Below, piece by piece: positions 26,034-35,496 of a DNA stretch of 64,000 bases. The DNA is taken from the NCBI RefSeq assembly GCF_028473145.1, contig NZ_CP092370.1, positions 1,798,001-1,862,000 on the forward strand, given 5' to 3'. The translations under genes and the position numbers were made by a program. How positions within the stretch are numbered: the stretch's first letter is position 1; each line of letters starts with the position of its first letter. The notes under the pieces were generated by a model. It was not told where the DNA came from. It was given only the letters and a program-made list of their open reading frames with translations, and ran no database searches. The DNA is from Flavobacterium sp. CBA20B-1 (GTDB taxonomy: Bacteria; Bacteroidota; Bacteroidia; Flavobacteriales; Flavobacteriaceae).

Positions 26034-27002
26034 TCAGGCATTTAAAACTTTTTCAATCAAGAGATCGGTTTCATCTGTAAACGAAACAGCTGCAATGTGA
26101 TTGGATGCAATCCAAGTGTCTATTTTTTCAACACATAAATCTTCTGCACCCATCACTCCTAATTGCTTTAAAGCCAAATAATTGCAATATTGTTCAAATT
26201 GCCCTTTAATAGGTATCACAAATAGCATCTTCTTTAAATGCAACACTTCCGCAGGAAATTCAAAGCCGGCTCCGCACAAAACGCCTTTTGCAGTGGCCAA
26301 ATAGGACGTAAACAATTGTTCATCAATGGGGAAAAAAGTGCAATTTCCTTGTTTTTTTGAAACTTTACTAAAAGGCGAAAAAACCATCCAATCAACGTGT
26401 TTTAATTTCGAAAGTACTTTGTAAATCTCTTCGTTTTTGTAACTAGGCAAATACACCAAGAAATAATCTTCGTTGGCACAATTTAGCTTTTTAATGGTAT
26501 CGCGAATAATGGGATGAAAAGTGTTTTCATCATATTTTGTAAAGTGAAAACCAAACGATTTTTCTACCGGCGCATACTTTTGCAAAACCCACTTGCTAAA
26601 CCGGTGCCTTTTTTCGGGTTGTGGTGCCAATTTATGCAAAACCGCACTTTGATGGCTTAAACCAATTATCTTTTTATTGCGAAGTTTAGCGGAATATGCA
26701 GTGATGGGTTCAAAATCGTTGATGATTAAATCGTAAGGTTGCACCGGAAAATGATGCACCGATTTCACGAATTGCATCAACGAATTTTTACGAAGTATTT
26801 TGGCGTAATTCAAGCCACCGTTTTCTGAATAGAAAAGCGAAAGTCCTTTATTTTTTGTTGCATCGCCCTTAAAATGTAATTGCGCATTTTGTCCCGAAAT
26901 AAAAACATCAACTTGGGCATGTTCTTTCAATTTTGGCACTAAAACATTGGCACGCGCAATGTGTCCGTTGCCCGTTGCCTGCAAAGCATACAATATTTTC
27001 AT
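26034..27002 (-). CDS. Glycosyltransferase of the MJ1255/VC2487 (MGT-like) family
   Basis: 322 residues, with an N-terminal MKILYALQATGNGHIARANV typical of GT-B glycosyltransferases related to MurG and MJ1255. The C-terminal nucleotide-sugar site is seen in GVLCGAGFEFPAEVLHLKKM and IPIKGQFEQYCNYLALKQLG. The sugar donor and acceptor are unknown. Its start overlaps the stop of the metallophosphoesterase gene by 4 nt. This pairing recurs in Bacteroidota and suggests a shared role in an envelope glycolipid or polysaccharide, which is an inference. Confidence 0.85.
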   Translation of the reverse strand: MKILYALQATGNGHIARANVLVPKLKEHAQVDVFISGQNAQLHFKGDATKNKGLSLFYSENGGLNYAKILRKNSLMQFVKSVHHFPVQPYDLIINDFEPITAYSAKLRNKKIIGLSHQSAVLHKLAPQPEKRHRFSKWVLQKYAPVEKSFGFHFTKYDENTFHPIIRDTIKKLNCANEDYFLVYLPSYKNEEIYKVLSKLKHVDWMVFSPFSKVSKKQGNCTFFPIDEQLFTSYLATAKGVLCGAGFEFPAEVLHLKKMLFVIPIKGQFEQYCNYLALKQLGVMGAEDLCVEKIDTWIASNHIAAVSFTDETDLLIEKVLNA

Positions 27003-27823
27003 ATAAAAAGCGCTTCGATGTTTTGATAATCATACGGAAAATCAGTTGTATTTTCTGCGGTTTCATCCAGCAAATCAATCAGTACATCATTCTCAAAATA
27101 GTAAATCTCCCAATCGCCGTGGTTGTATTCCAAAGCGGTAAGGTTTTCAATCCAATCACCCGAATTTAGATACATACATTTTCCTTTTGCGTTGACAACA
27201 TCCCTTTTTTGTGGTTGATGAATATGCCCGCAGATTACATAATCAAAGCTGTTTTCGATAGCCAGTTCAGAAGCTGTTTGCTCAAAATCGCCAATAAACT
27301 TTACTGCTTTTTTGATATTGTTTTTTATTTTTTTACTGAAGGAATATTTCTCACGACCCATTTTGTTTAAAATCCAATTCGATAGATTGTTCAAACGAAT
27401 CAAATAATCATACCCAATTCCACCTAATTTGGCAATCCATTTGGAATGTTGCACCGAAGAATCGAACACATCGCCATGAAAAACCCATGCTTTTTTACCA
27501 TCAATTTCAAAAATATATTTATCGGCCAATTGGATCTTACCAAAAGTCATAGGCGAAAATTTTCGTAGAAATTCATCGTGATTTCCGGTTAAATAAATCA
27601 CTTGGCAATTGGTTAATGACAAGTTTAAAATGTATTTAATCACCTCTAAATGGCTTTCGGGAAAATAGCTTTTTTTAAATTGCCAAATATCGATAAAATC
27701 GCCATTTATGATCAATATTTTTGGATCTATTGACTGTAAATACCGCAAAAGTTCCTGGGCTTTGCATCCGTAAGTTCCCAAATGGGTATCAGAAATCACA
27801 GCAATTTCTATGGATCTTTTCAT
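26999..27823 (-). CDS. Metallophosphoesterase, UDP-2,3-diacylglucosamine diphosphatase (LpxH)-like
   Basis: 274 residues from the ATG complement at 27823 (MKRSIEIAVISDTHLG); a further upstream ATG adds 23 residues without similarity to the family. Calcineurin-type metal motifs are complete: ISDTHLG, NGDFIDIWQ, TGNHDEF, and the C-terminal VICGHIHQP. This resembles LpxH, which hydrolyses UDP-2,3-diacylglucosamine in lipid A synthesis, but Bacteroidota often carry several paralogs and this copy is longer and linked to a glycosyltransferase, so the substrate could differ. Confidence 0.85.
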   Translation of the reverse strand: MKRSIEIAVISDTHLGTYGCKAQELLRYLQSIDPKILIINGDFIDIWQFKKSYFPESHLEVIKYILNLSLTNCQVIYLTGNHDEFLRKFSPMTFGKIQLADKYIFEIDGKKAWVFHGDVFDSSVQHSKWIAKLGGIGYDYLIRLNNLSNWILNKMGREKYSFSKKIKNNIKKAVKFIGDFEQTASELAIENSFDYVICGHIHQPQKRDVVNAKGKCMYLNSGDWIENLTALEYNHGDWEIYYFENDVLIDLLDETAENTTDFPYDYQNIEALFI

Positions 27824-27947
27824 GAAATTAAATTTTGATTCAAAGATTGAAATCAAATGTAAATTAATGGTTTTTATAAGGTTACGATACAAACAATTTT
27901 AGATAGATTGCAATAAAAAGTACTATTTTTACAAAAAATTGTTCCGA

Positions 27948-28712
27948 ATGAAAAAAATAGTATTTGTTGTGATTGCGCTTTGTGCAAGCTTTACGGGAAT
28001 GGCTCAAAACCGCTTCACTACCATTTTAGATGAAAAGGAATATATTTCCCATGAAAACGAATTGGAAAAATGGAACAGCTACGATTTTTCGCCTGTGATT
28101 TTGGGTTTGCAAATGAATACCACCTATGGAATTATTGGCGATAATTACAAACGCATACACATTAAAATAACCAATGTAGAGAAAGATCAATCCAAAGCAG
28201 ATTTGTATCATGTGACAGGAAAATCGAAAGTGGGCAAAAATATTGAACACTTTACAGGAACGATTAAACTGCAAACAATAAAACAAATTAAAGACCGAGA
28301 ACTTGATGAAAATTTAGTGAGTTTACCCACAAAATATCAAGGGATAATTTCGGGTGTTTATCAGTTTAATGAACCTAAAGACCGCAGCCATTCCGGAGTT
28401 TTTGAAGGAACATATCAAGCCATGTTTCAAATTACAGAAGACGATGGCGTTTTTTATAACGATTTGGATTTATCGCGCGACAGCTACATAAACAACATGT
28501 ATCAAGGTTTTTGGACAGATTACGAAACCAAGGAAGCCAAAATTTGCAATTGGAGCGATTTTCGTGTACCGAATGTTTCTGCCGATTTTGATTTGGGCGC
28601 TGGTGCATTCAGTCCCAACGAAAAATACAACAACAAAGGTTGGCAAACTTATAATGATGCGTATTTACGAAACGATAAAAAAGCAAAAGAAATTGAAGAA
28701 AACGATTGGTAA
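27948..28712 (+). CDS. Secreted protein of unknown function
   Basis: 254 residues from the ATG at 27948, which gives a clean signal peptide (MKKIVFVVIALCASFTGMAQ). The mature protein is strand-rich, without Cys, and contains ILGLQMNTTYGIIGDNYKRI and an acidic, Asn/Lys-rich end (KKAKEIEENDW). I do not recognise a domain. It runs convergently into uvrC with 9 bp between stops and no clear terminator. It is probably periplasmic or surface; coding status is strong. Confidence 0.7.
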   Translation: MKKIVFVVIALCASFTGMAQNRFTTILDEKEYISHENELEKWNSYDFSPVILGLQMNTTYGIIGDNYKRIHIKITNVEKDQSKADLYHVTGKSKVGKNIEHFTGTIKLQTIKQIKDRELDENLVSLPTKYQGIISGVYQFNEPKDRSHSGVFEGTYQAMFQITEDDGVFYNDLDLSRDSYINNMYQGFWTDYETKEAKICNWSDFRVPNVSADFDLGAGAFSPNEKYNNKGWQTYNDAYLRNDKKAKEIEENDW

Positions 28713-28721
28713 CGGCTTGAT

Positions 28722-30521
28722 TTAAGTGTTTTTAAAATACGAAATCACTTTTTCCGCTTTACTTTTACCAATTAGTTTCACGATTTCTTCCTCGGGGGTT
28801 TCGGCCAATCTTTTAATTGATTTAAACTGAATCATAAGCTTTTCCATGGTTTTTGGACCAATTCCCGGAATGGTGGTCAACCCACTATCTATGGCGTTTT
28901 TGCTGCGCTGGTTTCTGTGAAAAGTAATCCCAAAACGGTGGGCTTCGTTTCGCAAATGTTGAATTACTTTTAAAGTTTCTGATTTTTTATCTAAATACAG
29001 CGGAACACTATCGCCCGGATAAAACAATTCTTCCAAACGTTTGGCAATACCCACAATGGCTATTTTTCCACGCAAACCTAAAATATCCAGACTTTTTAAC
29101 GCCGCACCTAATTGCCCTTTACCTCCATCGATAATGATTAAATCGGGCAATGGTTCGCCTTCTTCTAACAAACGGCGGTATCTGCGAAAAACCACCTCTT
29201 CCATCGATGCAAAATCATTGGGACCTTCAACGGTTTTAATATTGAAATGGCGGTACTCTTTTTTACTGGGTTTTCCATCTTTAAAAACCACACAAGCAGC
29301 CACTGGATTAGTCCCTTGAATATTTGAATTATCGAAACATTCAATATGTCGCGGTTCTTTGCTTAAACGCAAATCGGCTTTCATTTGTGCCATTAATCGG
29401 TTGGTGTGCCTGTCTGGATCTACTATTTTGATTTGTTTTAATTGATCTAATCGGTAGTAGCGCGCATTGCGTTCAGATAGCTCTAAAAGTTGTTTTTTAT
29501 CGCCTAATTTTGGTACAGTAACAGTGATTTTTTCGCCTAAATCAATTTCAAACGGAACAATAACTTCTTTTGTTAACAGTTTAAAACGCTCGCGAATTTC
29601 TATAATTGCTAATGGCAACAGCTCTTCATCGGTTTCATCTAAGCGCTTTTTCAACTCTAAAGTATGCGACCGCACAACAGCTCCATGAGCTATTTGTAGA
29701 AAATTCACATACGCCATGGTTTCGTCTGATACAATCGAAAAAACATCTACATTGTTTATTTTAGGGTTTACAACTGTAGATTTTGCCTGATAATTTTCCA
29801 AAACCTGCATTTTTTCTTTTATCGCTTGTGCTTCTTCAAACTTCATTTCACTGGCATATTTCAGCATTAATTGCTTAAAATCTTTCAAATTTTCTTTGAA
29901 ATTTCCTTTTAAAAGTTCCCTTATATTTTTTATTTTGTGCAGGTATTCTTCCTCGGTTTCATTGCCTTCGCAAGGCCCCAAACAATTGCCAATATGATAT
30001 TCCAAACAAACTTTATACTTTTCGTTTCTTATATTTTGCACACTTAAATCGTAATTGCAATTGCGCAAAGGATACAATTCGCGAATTAAATCAAGCAAAG
30101 TGTGCATGGTTCTACCGCTGGTATAAGGTCCAAAATATTCCGAACCATCTTTTATGAAATTTCGGGTAGAAAAAACCCTTGGAAAACGTTCGTTTTTGAT
30201 ACAAATCCATGGATAGGTTTTGTCGTCACGCAACATGATATTGTAGCGAGGTTGCAGGTTTTTAATAAGATTGTTTTCTAAAAGCAGTGCATCGGTTTCG
30301 GTTTTAACCACAATGTGTTTTATGGTCACTATTTTTCGCACCAAAACATTTAAACGGGCATTGTCGTGGGTTTTATTGAAATAAGAAGCCACCCGTTTTT
30401 TTAAATTTTTTGCCTTGCCCACATATAATAATTTTTGATCTTTATCAAAATACTGATAAACACCTGGTAAATTGGGTAAGGTTTGTAGTTGTAACGAAAT
30501 ATCTGGTTTTGTTGTACTCAT
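28722..30521 (-). CDS. uvrC: Excinuclease ABC subunit C
   Basis: Incision subunit of nucleotide excision repair, 599 residues. N-terminal GIY-YIG nuclease (LPGVYQYFDKDQKLLYVGKA), UVR motif region around residue 205-240 (EMKFEEAQAIKEKMQVLENY), RNase H-like C-terminal nuclease (ECFDNSNIQGTNPVAACVVF, IIDGGKGQLGAAL) and two helix-hairpin-helix segments at the end (TTIPGIGPKTMEKLM, SKAEKVISYF). All parts are intact. The gene is monocistronic. Confidence 0.97.
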   Translation of the reverse strand: MSTTKPDISLQLQTLPNLPGVYQYFDKDQKLLYVGKAKNLKKRVASYFNKTHDNARLNVLVRKIVTIKHIVVKTETDALLLENNLIKNLQPRYNIMLRDDKTYPWICIKNERFPRVFSTRNFIKDGSEYFGPYTSGRTMHTLLDLIRELYPLRNCNYDLSVQNIRNEKYKVCLEYHIGNCLGPCEGNETEEEYLHKIKNIRELLKGNFKENLKDFKQLMLKYASEMKFEEAQAIKEKMQVLENYQAKSTVVNPKINNVDVFSIVSDETMAYVNFLQIAHGAVVRSHTLELKKRLDETDEELLPLAIIEIRERFKLLTKEVIVPFEIDLGEKITVTVPKLGDKKQLLELSERNARYYRLDQLKQIKIVDPDRHTNRLMAQMKADLRLSKEPRHIECFDNSNIQGTNPVAACVVFKDGKPSKKEYRHFNIKTVEGPNDFASMEEVVFRRYRRLLEEGEPLPDLIIIDGGKGQLGAALKSLDILGLRGKIAIVGIAKRLEELFYPGDSVPLYLDKKSETLKVIQHLRNEAHRFGITFHRNQRSKNAIDSGLTTIPGIGPKTMEKLMIQFKSIKRLAETPEEEIVKLIGKSKAEKVISYFKNT

Positions 30522-30610
30522 ATAATTGTTTCCAAAACAAATTTACATTAACTTTTGGAATTGTTTGGGCTAAAACAGTATCTTTAAAAACCATTATATA
30601 AAATTTAACT

Positions 30611-31585
30611 ATGGAATTTACATCTCGCAACCTTAAAATTTTAGGTAAATCGATTATTCCTGGGGCAACAAAAACAATTGAGTTAAAAATTGCCAAACTG
30701 CATACCATGACCCAGTTGAAAATTCCGATTATTGTTTCGCGTTCGGTGTATGAAGGCCCAACAGTTTTGCTTACTGCGGGGCTTCACGGCGATGAACTAA
30801 CTGGTATTGAGATTGTTCGGCAAATTATTCGAAAAGGACTTAATTATCCCGAACGTGGCACCATTATTTGCATGCCGCTTGTAAATGTATTTGGTTTTGT
30901 GAACCAATCGCGCGATTTTCCCGACGGGCGCGACTTAAACCGTGTGTTTCCTGGTTCGGCAAATGGTTCGCTGGCAAGCAGATTTGCTTATCGCATTATG
31001 AACGATGTGATACCAACGGTTGACTACGTGATTGATTTTCATGCAGGAGGACGCAGTAGATTCAATGCCCCACAAATTCGTATTGAACCCAACAACAAAG
31101 AGTTAGATGATTTGGCCGATGCATTTTCTACCCAATTTTTGCTGTATTCCAATAATATTGATGGATCTTTTAGATCATCATGTGATAAATTAGGCAAAAA
31201 ATATTTGCTTTTTGAAGGTGGAAAAGCTTTGGATATTAATACAAGTATTATTGAAGAAGGTATAAAAGGTACGGTTCGCTTTTTGGATAAATTGCAAATG
31301 CTGCACAAGAATTTTTCAGTGGAAAAACCCAATAAAAAAATGATTTATATTGAAAATTCTACATGGATCAGGGCGCAATACTCAGGTTTACTACACAATT
31401 TCACTCCAAACGGAACATTTGTAAAAGAAGGCGCAATATTGGGAATAATTACAGACCCCTACGGTTTGGTAGAAGAACCTATTTTAGCACCAAATGACGG
31501 ATACATTATTTGTGAAAACCAAGCATCTATTGTGTTTCAAGGCGATGCGGTTTATCATATTTCAACCCAATTAAAAGATGAATAA
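30611..31585 (+). CDS. Succinylglutamate desuccinylase/aspartoacylase family zinc hydrolase
   Basis: 324 residues of the M14-like AstE/ASPA superfamily. The zinc site is GLHGDELTGIEIVRQI (His and Glu) with the third ligand in DYVIDFHAGG, followed by Arg-rich DLNRVFPGS. The C-terminal domain (residues about 240-324) is the beta-barrel typical of the branch (ILGIITDPYGLVEEPILAPNDGY). The substrate is unknown for this subfamily; N-acyl amino acids are likely. It overlaps the next gene by 8 nt, suggesting translational coupling. Confidence 0.9.
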   Translation: MEFTSRNLKILGKSIIPGATKTIELKIAKLHTMTQLKIPIIVSRSVYEGPTVLLTAGLHGDELTGIEIVRQIIRKGLNYPERGTIICMPLVNVFGFVNQSRDFPDGRDLNRVFPGSANGSLASRFAYRIMNDVIPTVDYVIDFHAGGRSRFNAPQIRIEPNNKELDDLADAFSTQFLLYSNNIDGSFRSSCDKLGKKYLLFEGGKALDINTSIIEEGIKGTVRFLDKLQMLHKNFSVEKPNKKMIYIENSTWIRAQYSGLLHNFTPNGTFVKEGAILGIITDPYGLVEEPILAPNDGYIICENQASIVFQGDAVYHISTQLKDE

Positions 31586-32159
31586 AAAAGATTTACGGAG
31601 AAAATACAAAAGTTTACGAGGTGCTTTAAGCACAGACGAAATAGAGGATTTCAGTTTAAAAATTGCCAATCAGGCATTAAAATTACCCATTTGGAATTTT
31701 GAGAATTATCATATTTTTCTGTCGATTCACGAGCATAGAGAAGTTCAGACCGATTATCTGTTGCATATCTTAAACGGGAAAGATAAAAATGTGATTGTTT
31801 CTAAATCTGATTTTGAAAACAGAACCATGCAGCATGTTTTACTAACAGATAATGTCACCATTAAAAAAAACGAATGGAACATACCCGAACCTCAAAACGG
31901 TTTTTCGGTTGCAGATAAGCAGATCAACGTTGTTTTTGTTCCGCTATTGGCTTATGATGTTTCAGGAAACCGCGTGGGTTATGGCAAAGGTTTCTATGAT
32001 TTATTTTTATCAAAATGCAAGCCCAATGTTGTTAAAGTAGGTGTGTCTTTTTTTGATGCTGAACCAACAATTGCCGATACAAATCGCAATGATATTCGCT
32101 TAGATTATTGTATCACTCCGGATAAGATTTACGAATTTGGAACAGAATCCGTAAAATAA
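31578..32159 (+). CDS. 5-formyltetrahydrofolate cyclo-ligase
   Basis: 193 residues. Converts 5-formyl-THF to 5,10-methenyl-THF with ATP, salvaging folate. The signature LLAYDVSGNRVGYGKGFYDLFL is intact, as are the N-terminal basic helix (NKKDLRRKYKSLRGALS) and the region FVPLLAYD. Its start lies within the end of the aspartoacylase-like gene. Cytoplasmic. Confidence 0.94.
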   Translation: MNKKDLRRKYKSLRGALSTDEIEDFSLKIANQALKLPIWNFENYHIFLSIHEHREVQTDYLLHILNGKDKNVIVSKSDFENRTMQHVLLTDNVTIKKNEWNIPEPQNGFSVADKQINVVFVPLLAYDVSGNRVGYGKGFYDLFLSKCKPNVVKVGVSFFDAEPTIADTNRNDIRLDYCITPDKIYEFGTESVK

Positions 32160-32189
32160 ATTTTACCTTTACAAAAAAATTTAAACAAC

Positions 32190-32573
32190 ATGAATCACAT
32201 TACAGAAATACTTATTTTATTGTTCTTGGCTATTACCTTTTTGCAATCGGGTTACGATAAAATGGCAGATTGGAACGGAAATGTTGGTTGGTTAAAATCG
32301 CATTTTGCAAATACTTTTTTAGGAAATAAAGTTCCGTTTTCGTTAGGAATTATCTTGATTCTGGAAATCATTGCCGGAATCTTAGCGCTTGCCGGAATTT
32401 GGTTTTTAACTATGAATGACAACAAAGAAATAGCGTTATACTCAGGAATTGTTTCGTGTATCACTTTGTTATTCTTACTTTTTGGTCAACGAATCGCAAA
32501 AGATTACGACGGTGCACGAACCATTGTAATTTACATGATACCCGCATTATTTTTAGTTTTTCTGCTAAAATAA
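32190..32573 (+). CDS. DoxX-like membrane protein
   Basis: 127 residues with four predicted membrane helices: ITEILILLFLAITFLQSGY, a second around residues 50-70 (LGIILILEIIAGILALAGI), LYSGIVSCITLLFLLFG and the C-terminal helix TIVIYMIPALFLVFLLK. The pattern matches the DoxX/DUF6041-like group of small quinone- or redox-related membrane proteins; function is not established. It starts 30 bp after the cyclo-ligase gene and could be in the same transcript. The terminator at 32647-32674 follows. Confidence 0.75.
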   Translation: MNHITEILILLFLAITFLQSGYDKMADWNGNVGWLKSHFANTFLGNKVPFSLGIILILEIIAGILALAGIWFLTMNDNKEIALYSGIVSCITLLFLLFGQRIAKDYDGARTIVIYMIPALFLVFLLK

Positions 32574-32578
32574 TATTT

Positions 32579-32594
32579 TTGGCACACTAATTGA
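32579..32594 (+). promoter_or_regulatory. Possible sigma-54-like site upstream of a mini-ORF
   Basis: TTGGCACACTAATTGA has the TGGCAC half and a correctly spaced TTG, with A instead of C in the -12 GC. An 8-residue ORF starting MKRKIYFG (32611-32637) and a terminator follow within 80 bp. The match is weak. Confidence 0.25.
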
Positions 32595-32646
32595 TTAACC
32601 GATATAAGTTATGAAAAGGAAAATTTATTTTGGTTAGTTTAGTTGT

Positions 32647-32674
32647 AAAAAGTCCCGCAAATGCGGGACTTTTT
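32647..32674 (+). terminator. Intrinsic terminator
   Basis: 12-bp perfect stem AAAAAGTCCCGC / GCGGGACTTTTT with loop AAAT. It ends the aspartoacylase/cyclo-ligase/DoxX unit and faces the convergent membrane protein gene. Confidence 0.88.
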
Positions 32675-32690
32675 AAATTTATTTACCGTT

Positions 32691-33002
32691 TTAAAAAAGT
32701 GTAATTCCTGAAAAAGATATACTATAAACAAACCTCATCATAAGCAAAGTGATACCTCCGAGTAAAAAAACGTATAAATGCATTTTGTTTACTGAAAACC
32801 TATTCATCACCCATCTTACTAAAAAATAAAACGTAATAAGTAAAGTACTAACCATGGTGATTAATGCACCCATTTCATAGAAAACACCAAATAAAGTATA
32901 ATCCCATAAATAGGGAATTTTCGCCAAAAACCAAAATAGAAAACTGCAAGTAATTACAATACTTAAGACCTTATCTGTTTGTTGCTGTTTAGTCCAAATC
33001 AT
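32691..33002 (-). CDS. Small membrane protein of unknown function
   Basis: 103 residues with three predicted membrane helices (VLSIVITCSFLFWFLAKIPY, then MGALITMVSTLLITFYFLV, and HLYVFLLGGITLLMMRFVYS). I recognise no family. The gene is alone, convergent with the DoxX gene and followed by the shared terminator; coding potential is fair and the start MIWTKQQQ is reasonable. Confidence 0.6.
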   Translation of the reverse strand: MIWTKQQQTDKVLSIVITCSFLFWFLAKIPYLWDYTLFGVFYEMGALITMVSTLLITFYFLVRWVMNRFSVNKMHLYVFLLGGITLLMMRFVYSISFSGITLF

Positions 33003-33156
33003 GCGATATACGGTTTTAAAATAATTCTAATTAGGAAGGTAACCAAAACATTTTTATCTCCCATAGAATTGTTTGCTTTTTAGGATTTCTTTGTGAAAGT
33101 TTTGTAATTATTATCAACACGAAATCAATCTATTTTTGCGATGAATACTTCCGAAT

Positions 33157-33993
33157 TTACTGAACAGACCCAAGTATCTCTATATCGTTTCCTGAAATAT
33201 TATTAATATAGGTTCTACCAGAATTTGCAGTTCCACCAAAACCTAGCATTCTAAATGTGATTGTGGGTGTTGAAGTTGTATTGATATTCTGCAAATCGTA
33301 ATACAACGTAAGGTCTATGTTAGGAATATTGTTTCCCGTAGCAGCCGTAGATGTTAAAGTGTAAGCACTTCCTATATTCACAAAAGTACTGCCATTTATA
33401 CTATATTGCCATTGAATATTGGTGGATCCAGTATTGGTTGTACGAATATTCATAGCATTAATTTGATTAAAAGAAACGGTTTTGCCAGATACAAAATTCA
33501 AGGTACATTCAAAGAAATCGCCATTCGTGATTGCATCTGCAAGTGTTAAATTATTAAAATCTGATCCGCCCCAAGTATCGTTAGCACCACCACCAGTTGT
33601 AGATAAACCAGATCCTCTGCTCAATGCAGCACTACTAAGATTTGCATTTATAGTTGATGCAGAAAAGGGCGACGGGCCGTAATTAGTGATTCCGTTTACT
33701 TCCCACGATGCAAAGCTTGTAGAAGTTGTTGCCACTGCATTGCCTAATATTTGCCATTTTAAACCATCCCAGCCTAAAAACAATTTTTTGTCTTTATCGA
33801 AAACAATAAGTCCTTCTGCAGCTGTTGCTGATAAGGTGCTTATGGCTGCCGATGTTAATCGTGGTGGTAAAAAACCTTTGGTGTCTGACTGTACTTCTAA
33901 TTCGGCTGAACTGTGCGGATTGCGCGTATTAATTCCTGTTTGACAAAAACCTTTAATGCCAAAGAATAACAAAAAAATGATGTATTTTTTCAT
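33157..33993 (-). CDS. Secreted surface-type protein with structural N-terminal motif
   Basis: 278 residues with signal peptide (MKKYIIFLLFFGIKGFCQ). The start of the mature part (GINTRNPHSSAELEVQSDTK, then GFLPPRLTSAA) is a common motif of Bacteroidota surface proteins that resemble phage tail-fibre bases. It is followed by LIVFDKDKKLFLGWDGLKWQ. The rest (residues 90-278) is Ser/Thr/Asn-rich and strand-like, ending SGNDIEILGSVQ, without a recognisable type IX C-terminal domain. No phage genes are nearby, so it is probably a host surface or secreted protein. Function unknown. Confidence 0.7.
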   Translation of the reverse strand: MKKYIIFLLFFGIKGFCQTGINTRNPHSSAELEVQSDTKGFLPPRLTSAAISTLSATAAEGLIVFDKDKKLFLGWDGLKWQILGNAVATTSTSFASWEVNGITNYGPSPFSASTINANLSSAALSRGSGLSTTGGGANDTWGGSDFNNLTLADAITNGDFFECTLNFVSGKTVSFNQINAMNIRTTNTGSTNIQWQYSINGSTFVNIGSAYTLTSTAATGNNIPNIDLTLYYDLQNINTTSTPTITFRMLGFGGTANSGRTYINNISGNDIEILGSVQ

Positions 33994-34160
33994 TTTCCCT
34001 ATTTTTCTAAATTTTCTTAAAAATCAGCTATTATAGCACGTTCTTTCATAATATTACACTGATTTCTTTATAAATATACGTATTTTTCAATACAATTAAC
34101 CAAAAAGTAAAAATTTATTTTTAATTTTTGAATAGTGAGGAAAGTTGGAAAATACTATAA

Positions 34161-34212
34161 AAAATGGCACATAGTATTCTATTAGAAGCTAAAGAATACT
34201 ATGTGCCATTTT
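34161..34212 (-). terminator. Strong hairpin terminator of aquaporin gene
   Basis: A perfect 20-bp inverted repeat (34161-34180 with 34193-34212) beginning AAAATGGCACATAG, with a 12-nt loop. In the minus direction it ends in a T-run after the aquaporin stop. Confidence 0.88.
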
Positions 34213-34228
34213 ATTACTTAATCAAAAC

Positions 34229-34933
34229 CTATTCTTCTGTTTTCTGAAGTAAAAATTTATAGATTAACCCTCCAACGATTGCACCGGCAATTGGTGCTGC
34301 CCAGAACAACCATAATTGCGATAATGCTTCACCTTGAACAAATAGCGCTTGCGAAGTAGAACGTGCCGGATTTACCGATGTATTGGTGATTGGAATAGAT
34401 ATTAAATGAATCAACGTTAATGCCAAACCAATAGCAATACCGGCAAATTTACCGTTTGCCCATTTGTCTGTTGCTCCTAAAATTATGATTAGGAAAAATG
34501 CTGTTAACAAAAATTCTGCTGCAAATGCAGCTTCCATGCTGTAGCTTCTGCCTGCATATCCTTCCATTTCGTAGAAGTTTGTTGCAAAGGCTCCTACACC
34601 TTCAACGCTAAATGCACCTGCTCCGTTTAAAATAAACCACAAACATGCCGCTGCAGCCGATGCGCCCAACACTTGCGAAACAATGTACGGGAATAAGTCT
34701 TTTGCGGGAAATCTACCACTGGCAAACAAACCAAACGAAACTGCCGGGTTAAAATGTCCGCCTGAAATATGCCCTACTGCATAAGCCATTGTTAAAACGG
34801 TTAAACCAAAGGCCAACGAAACACCCGCTAAACCTATACCAATTTCGGGTACGCCTGCAGCAAAAACTGCCGCTCCACATCCGCCAAAAACCAGCCAAAA
34901 AGTTCCAAAGAACTCTGCAAATAATTTTTTCAT
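34229..34933 (-). CDS. aqpZ: Aquaporin Z-like water channel
   Basis: 234 residues with six membrane helices and the two NPA loops of the aquaporin family: [11 protein letters not shown] and [13 protein letters not shown]. The Arg directly after the second NPA and the small residues around it fit a water-selective AqpZ rather than a glycerol facilitator (GlpF has longer loops and Asp after NPA). Located in the inner membrane. Monocistronic, with a strong terminator; 124 bp separate it from the ArsC-like gene downstream of it on the map. Confidence 0.93.
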   Translation of the reverse strand: MKKLFAEFFGTFWLVFGGCGAAVFAAGVPEIGIGLAGVSLAFGLTVLTMAYAVGHISGGHFNPAVSFGLFASGRFPAKDLFPYIVSQVLGASAAAACLWFILNGAGAFSVEGVGAFATNFYEMEGYAGRSYSMEAAFAAEFLLTAFFLIIILGATDKWANGKFAGIAIGLALTLIHLISIPITNTSVNPARSTSQALFVQGEALSQLWLFWAAPIAGAIVGGLIYKFLLQKTEE

Positions 34934-35057
34934 ACAACTTGATTTTTTAAAAATTTATGTTAAAACTAACACTTTGCTCTTTAAAAACAAGGCGGTTTGA
35001 TCAAAATACCATATTTGTGCTATATGAAAAAAGGTAGTTTCAGCAGCGTAAAAATGC

Positions 35058-35414
35058 TTAACTGTTGTTTACTTTTTGAAGCATTGCATCGATTGTTTTT
35101 TTATTATTTCCTACAAATATTTGCTGTTCATAAATAATCACCGGCCGTGCCAAAAAGGTATAATGTTCTAAAATGTATCGCTTAAAATCGGTTTCGGCAA
35201 GGTTTTCATCTTTTAATCCCATTTCTTTGTAAAGTTTTGCACGCTTGCTAAACAAAGTTTCGTAATTGCCTGTTAGCTTGTACATTTCTTCAACTTGTTT
35301 TAAGGTTACAGATTCTTCTTTAATATCTTGTAATTGAAATTCTTGTATGTTATCAATTTGTTTTAAAATGCGTTTACAGGTATCGCAGGTTTTTAGGTAG
35401 TATATTTTTTTCAT
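35058..35414 (-). CDS. ArsC/Spx family protein (arsenate reductase-like)
   Basis: 118 residues from the ATG complement at 35414 (MKKIYYLKTCDTCKRILKQ). Thioredoxin-fold protein of the ArsC/YffB/Spx group with a Cys-x-x-Cys (CDTCKR) near residue 10 and the C-terminal RPVIIYEQQIFVGNN, the family's signature. There is no other ars gene nearby, so a role in arsenate reduction is not certain; the closest E. coli relatives include YffB, of unknown function. Cytoplasmic. Confidence 0.85.
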   Translation of the reverse strand: MKKIYYLKTCDTCKRILKQIDNIQEFQLQDIKEESVTLKQVEEMYKLTGNYETLFSKRAKLYKEMGLKDENLAETDFKRYILEHYTFLARPVIIYEQQIFVGNNKKTIDAMLQKVNNS

Positions 35415-35435
35415 TCTTAAAATCATTTTATTAAA

Positions 35436-35466
35436 AAAGCAAGTTAGTAATTTACCAACTTGCTTT
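35436..35466 (-). terminator. Terminator of the trhO gene
   Basis: Stem AAAGCAAGTT / AACTTGCTTT (10 bp plus additional weak pairs), with a T-run on the minus strand. Confidence 0.8.
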
Positions 35467-35496
35467 AGAATATTTTTATGAATTTGTGTGTTTTAT

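Noticed and set aside
33157..33993. Phage tail-fibre-like gene, hint of a prophage
   Set aside because: The motif is shared with many flavobacterial surface proteins, the gene has a signal peptide, and no phage structural or integrase genes are near.
35058..35414. Arsenic resistance operon
   Set aside because: The ArsC-fold gene lies between an aquaporin and TrhO; the aquaporin has a water-channel type sequence and no arsR, arsB or acr3 is present.
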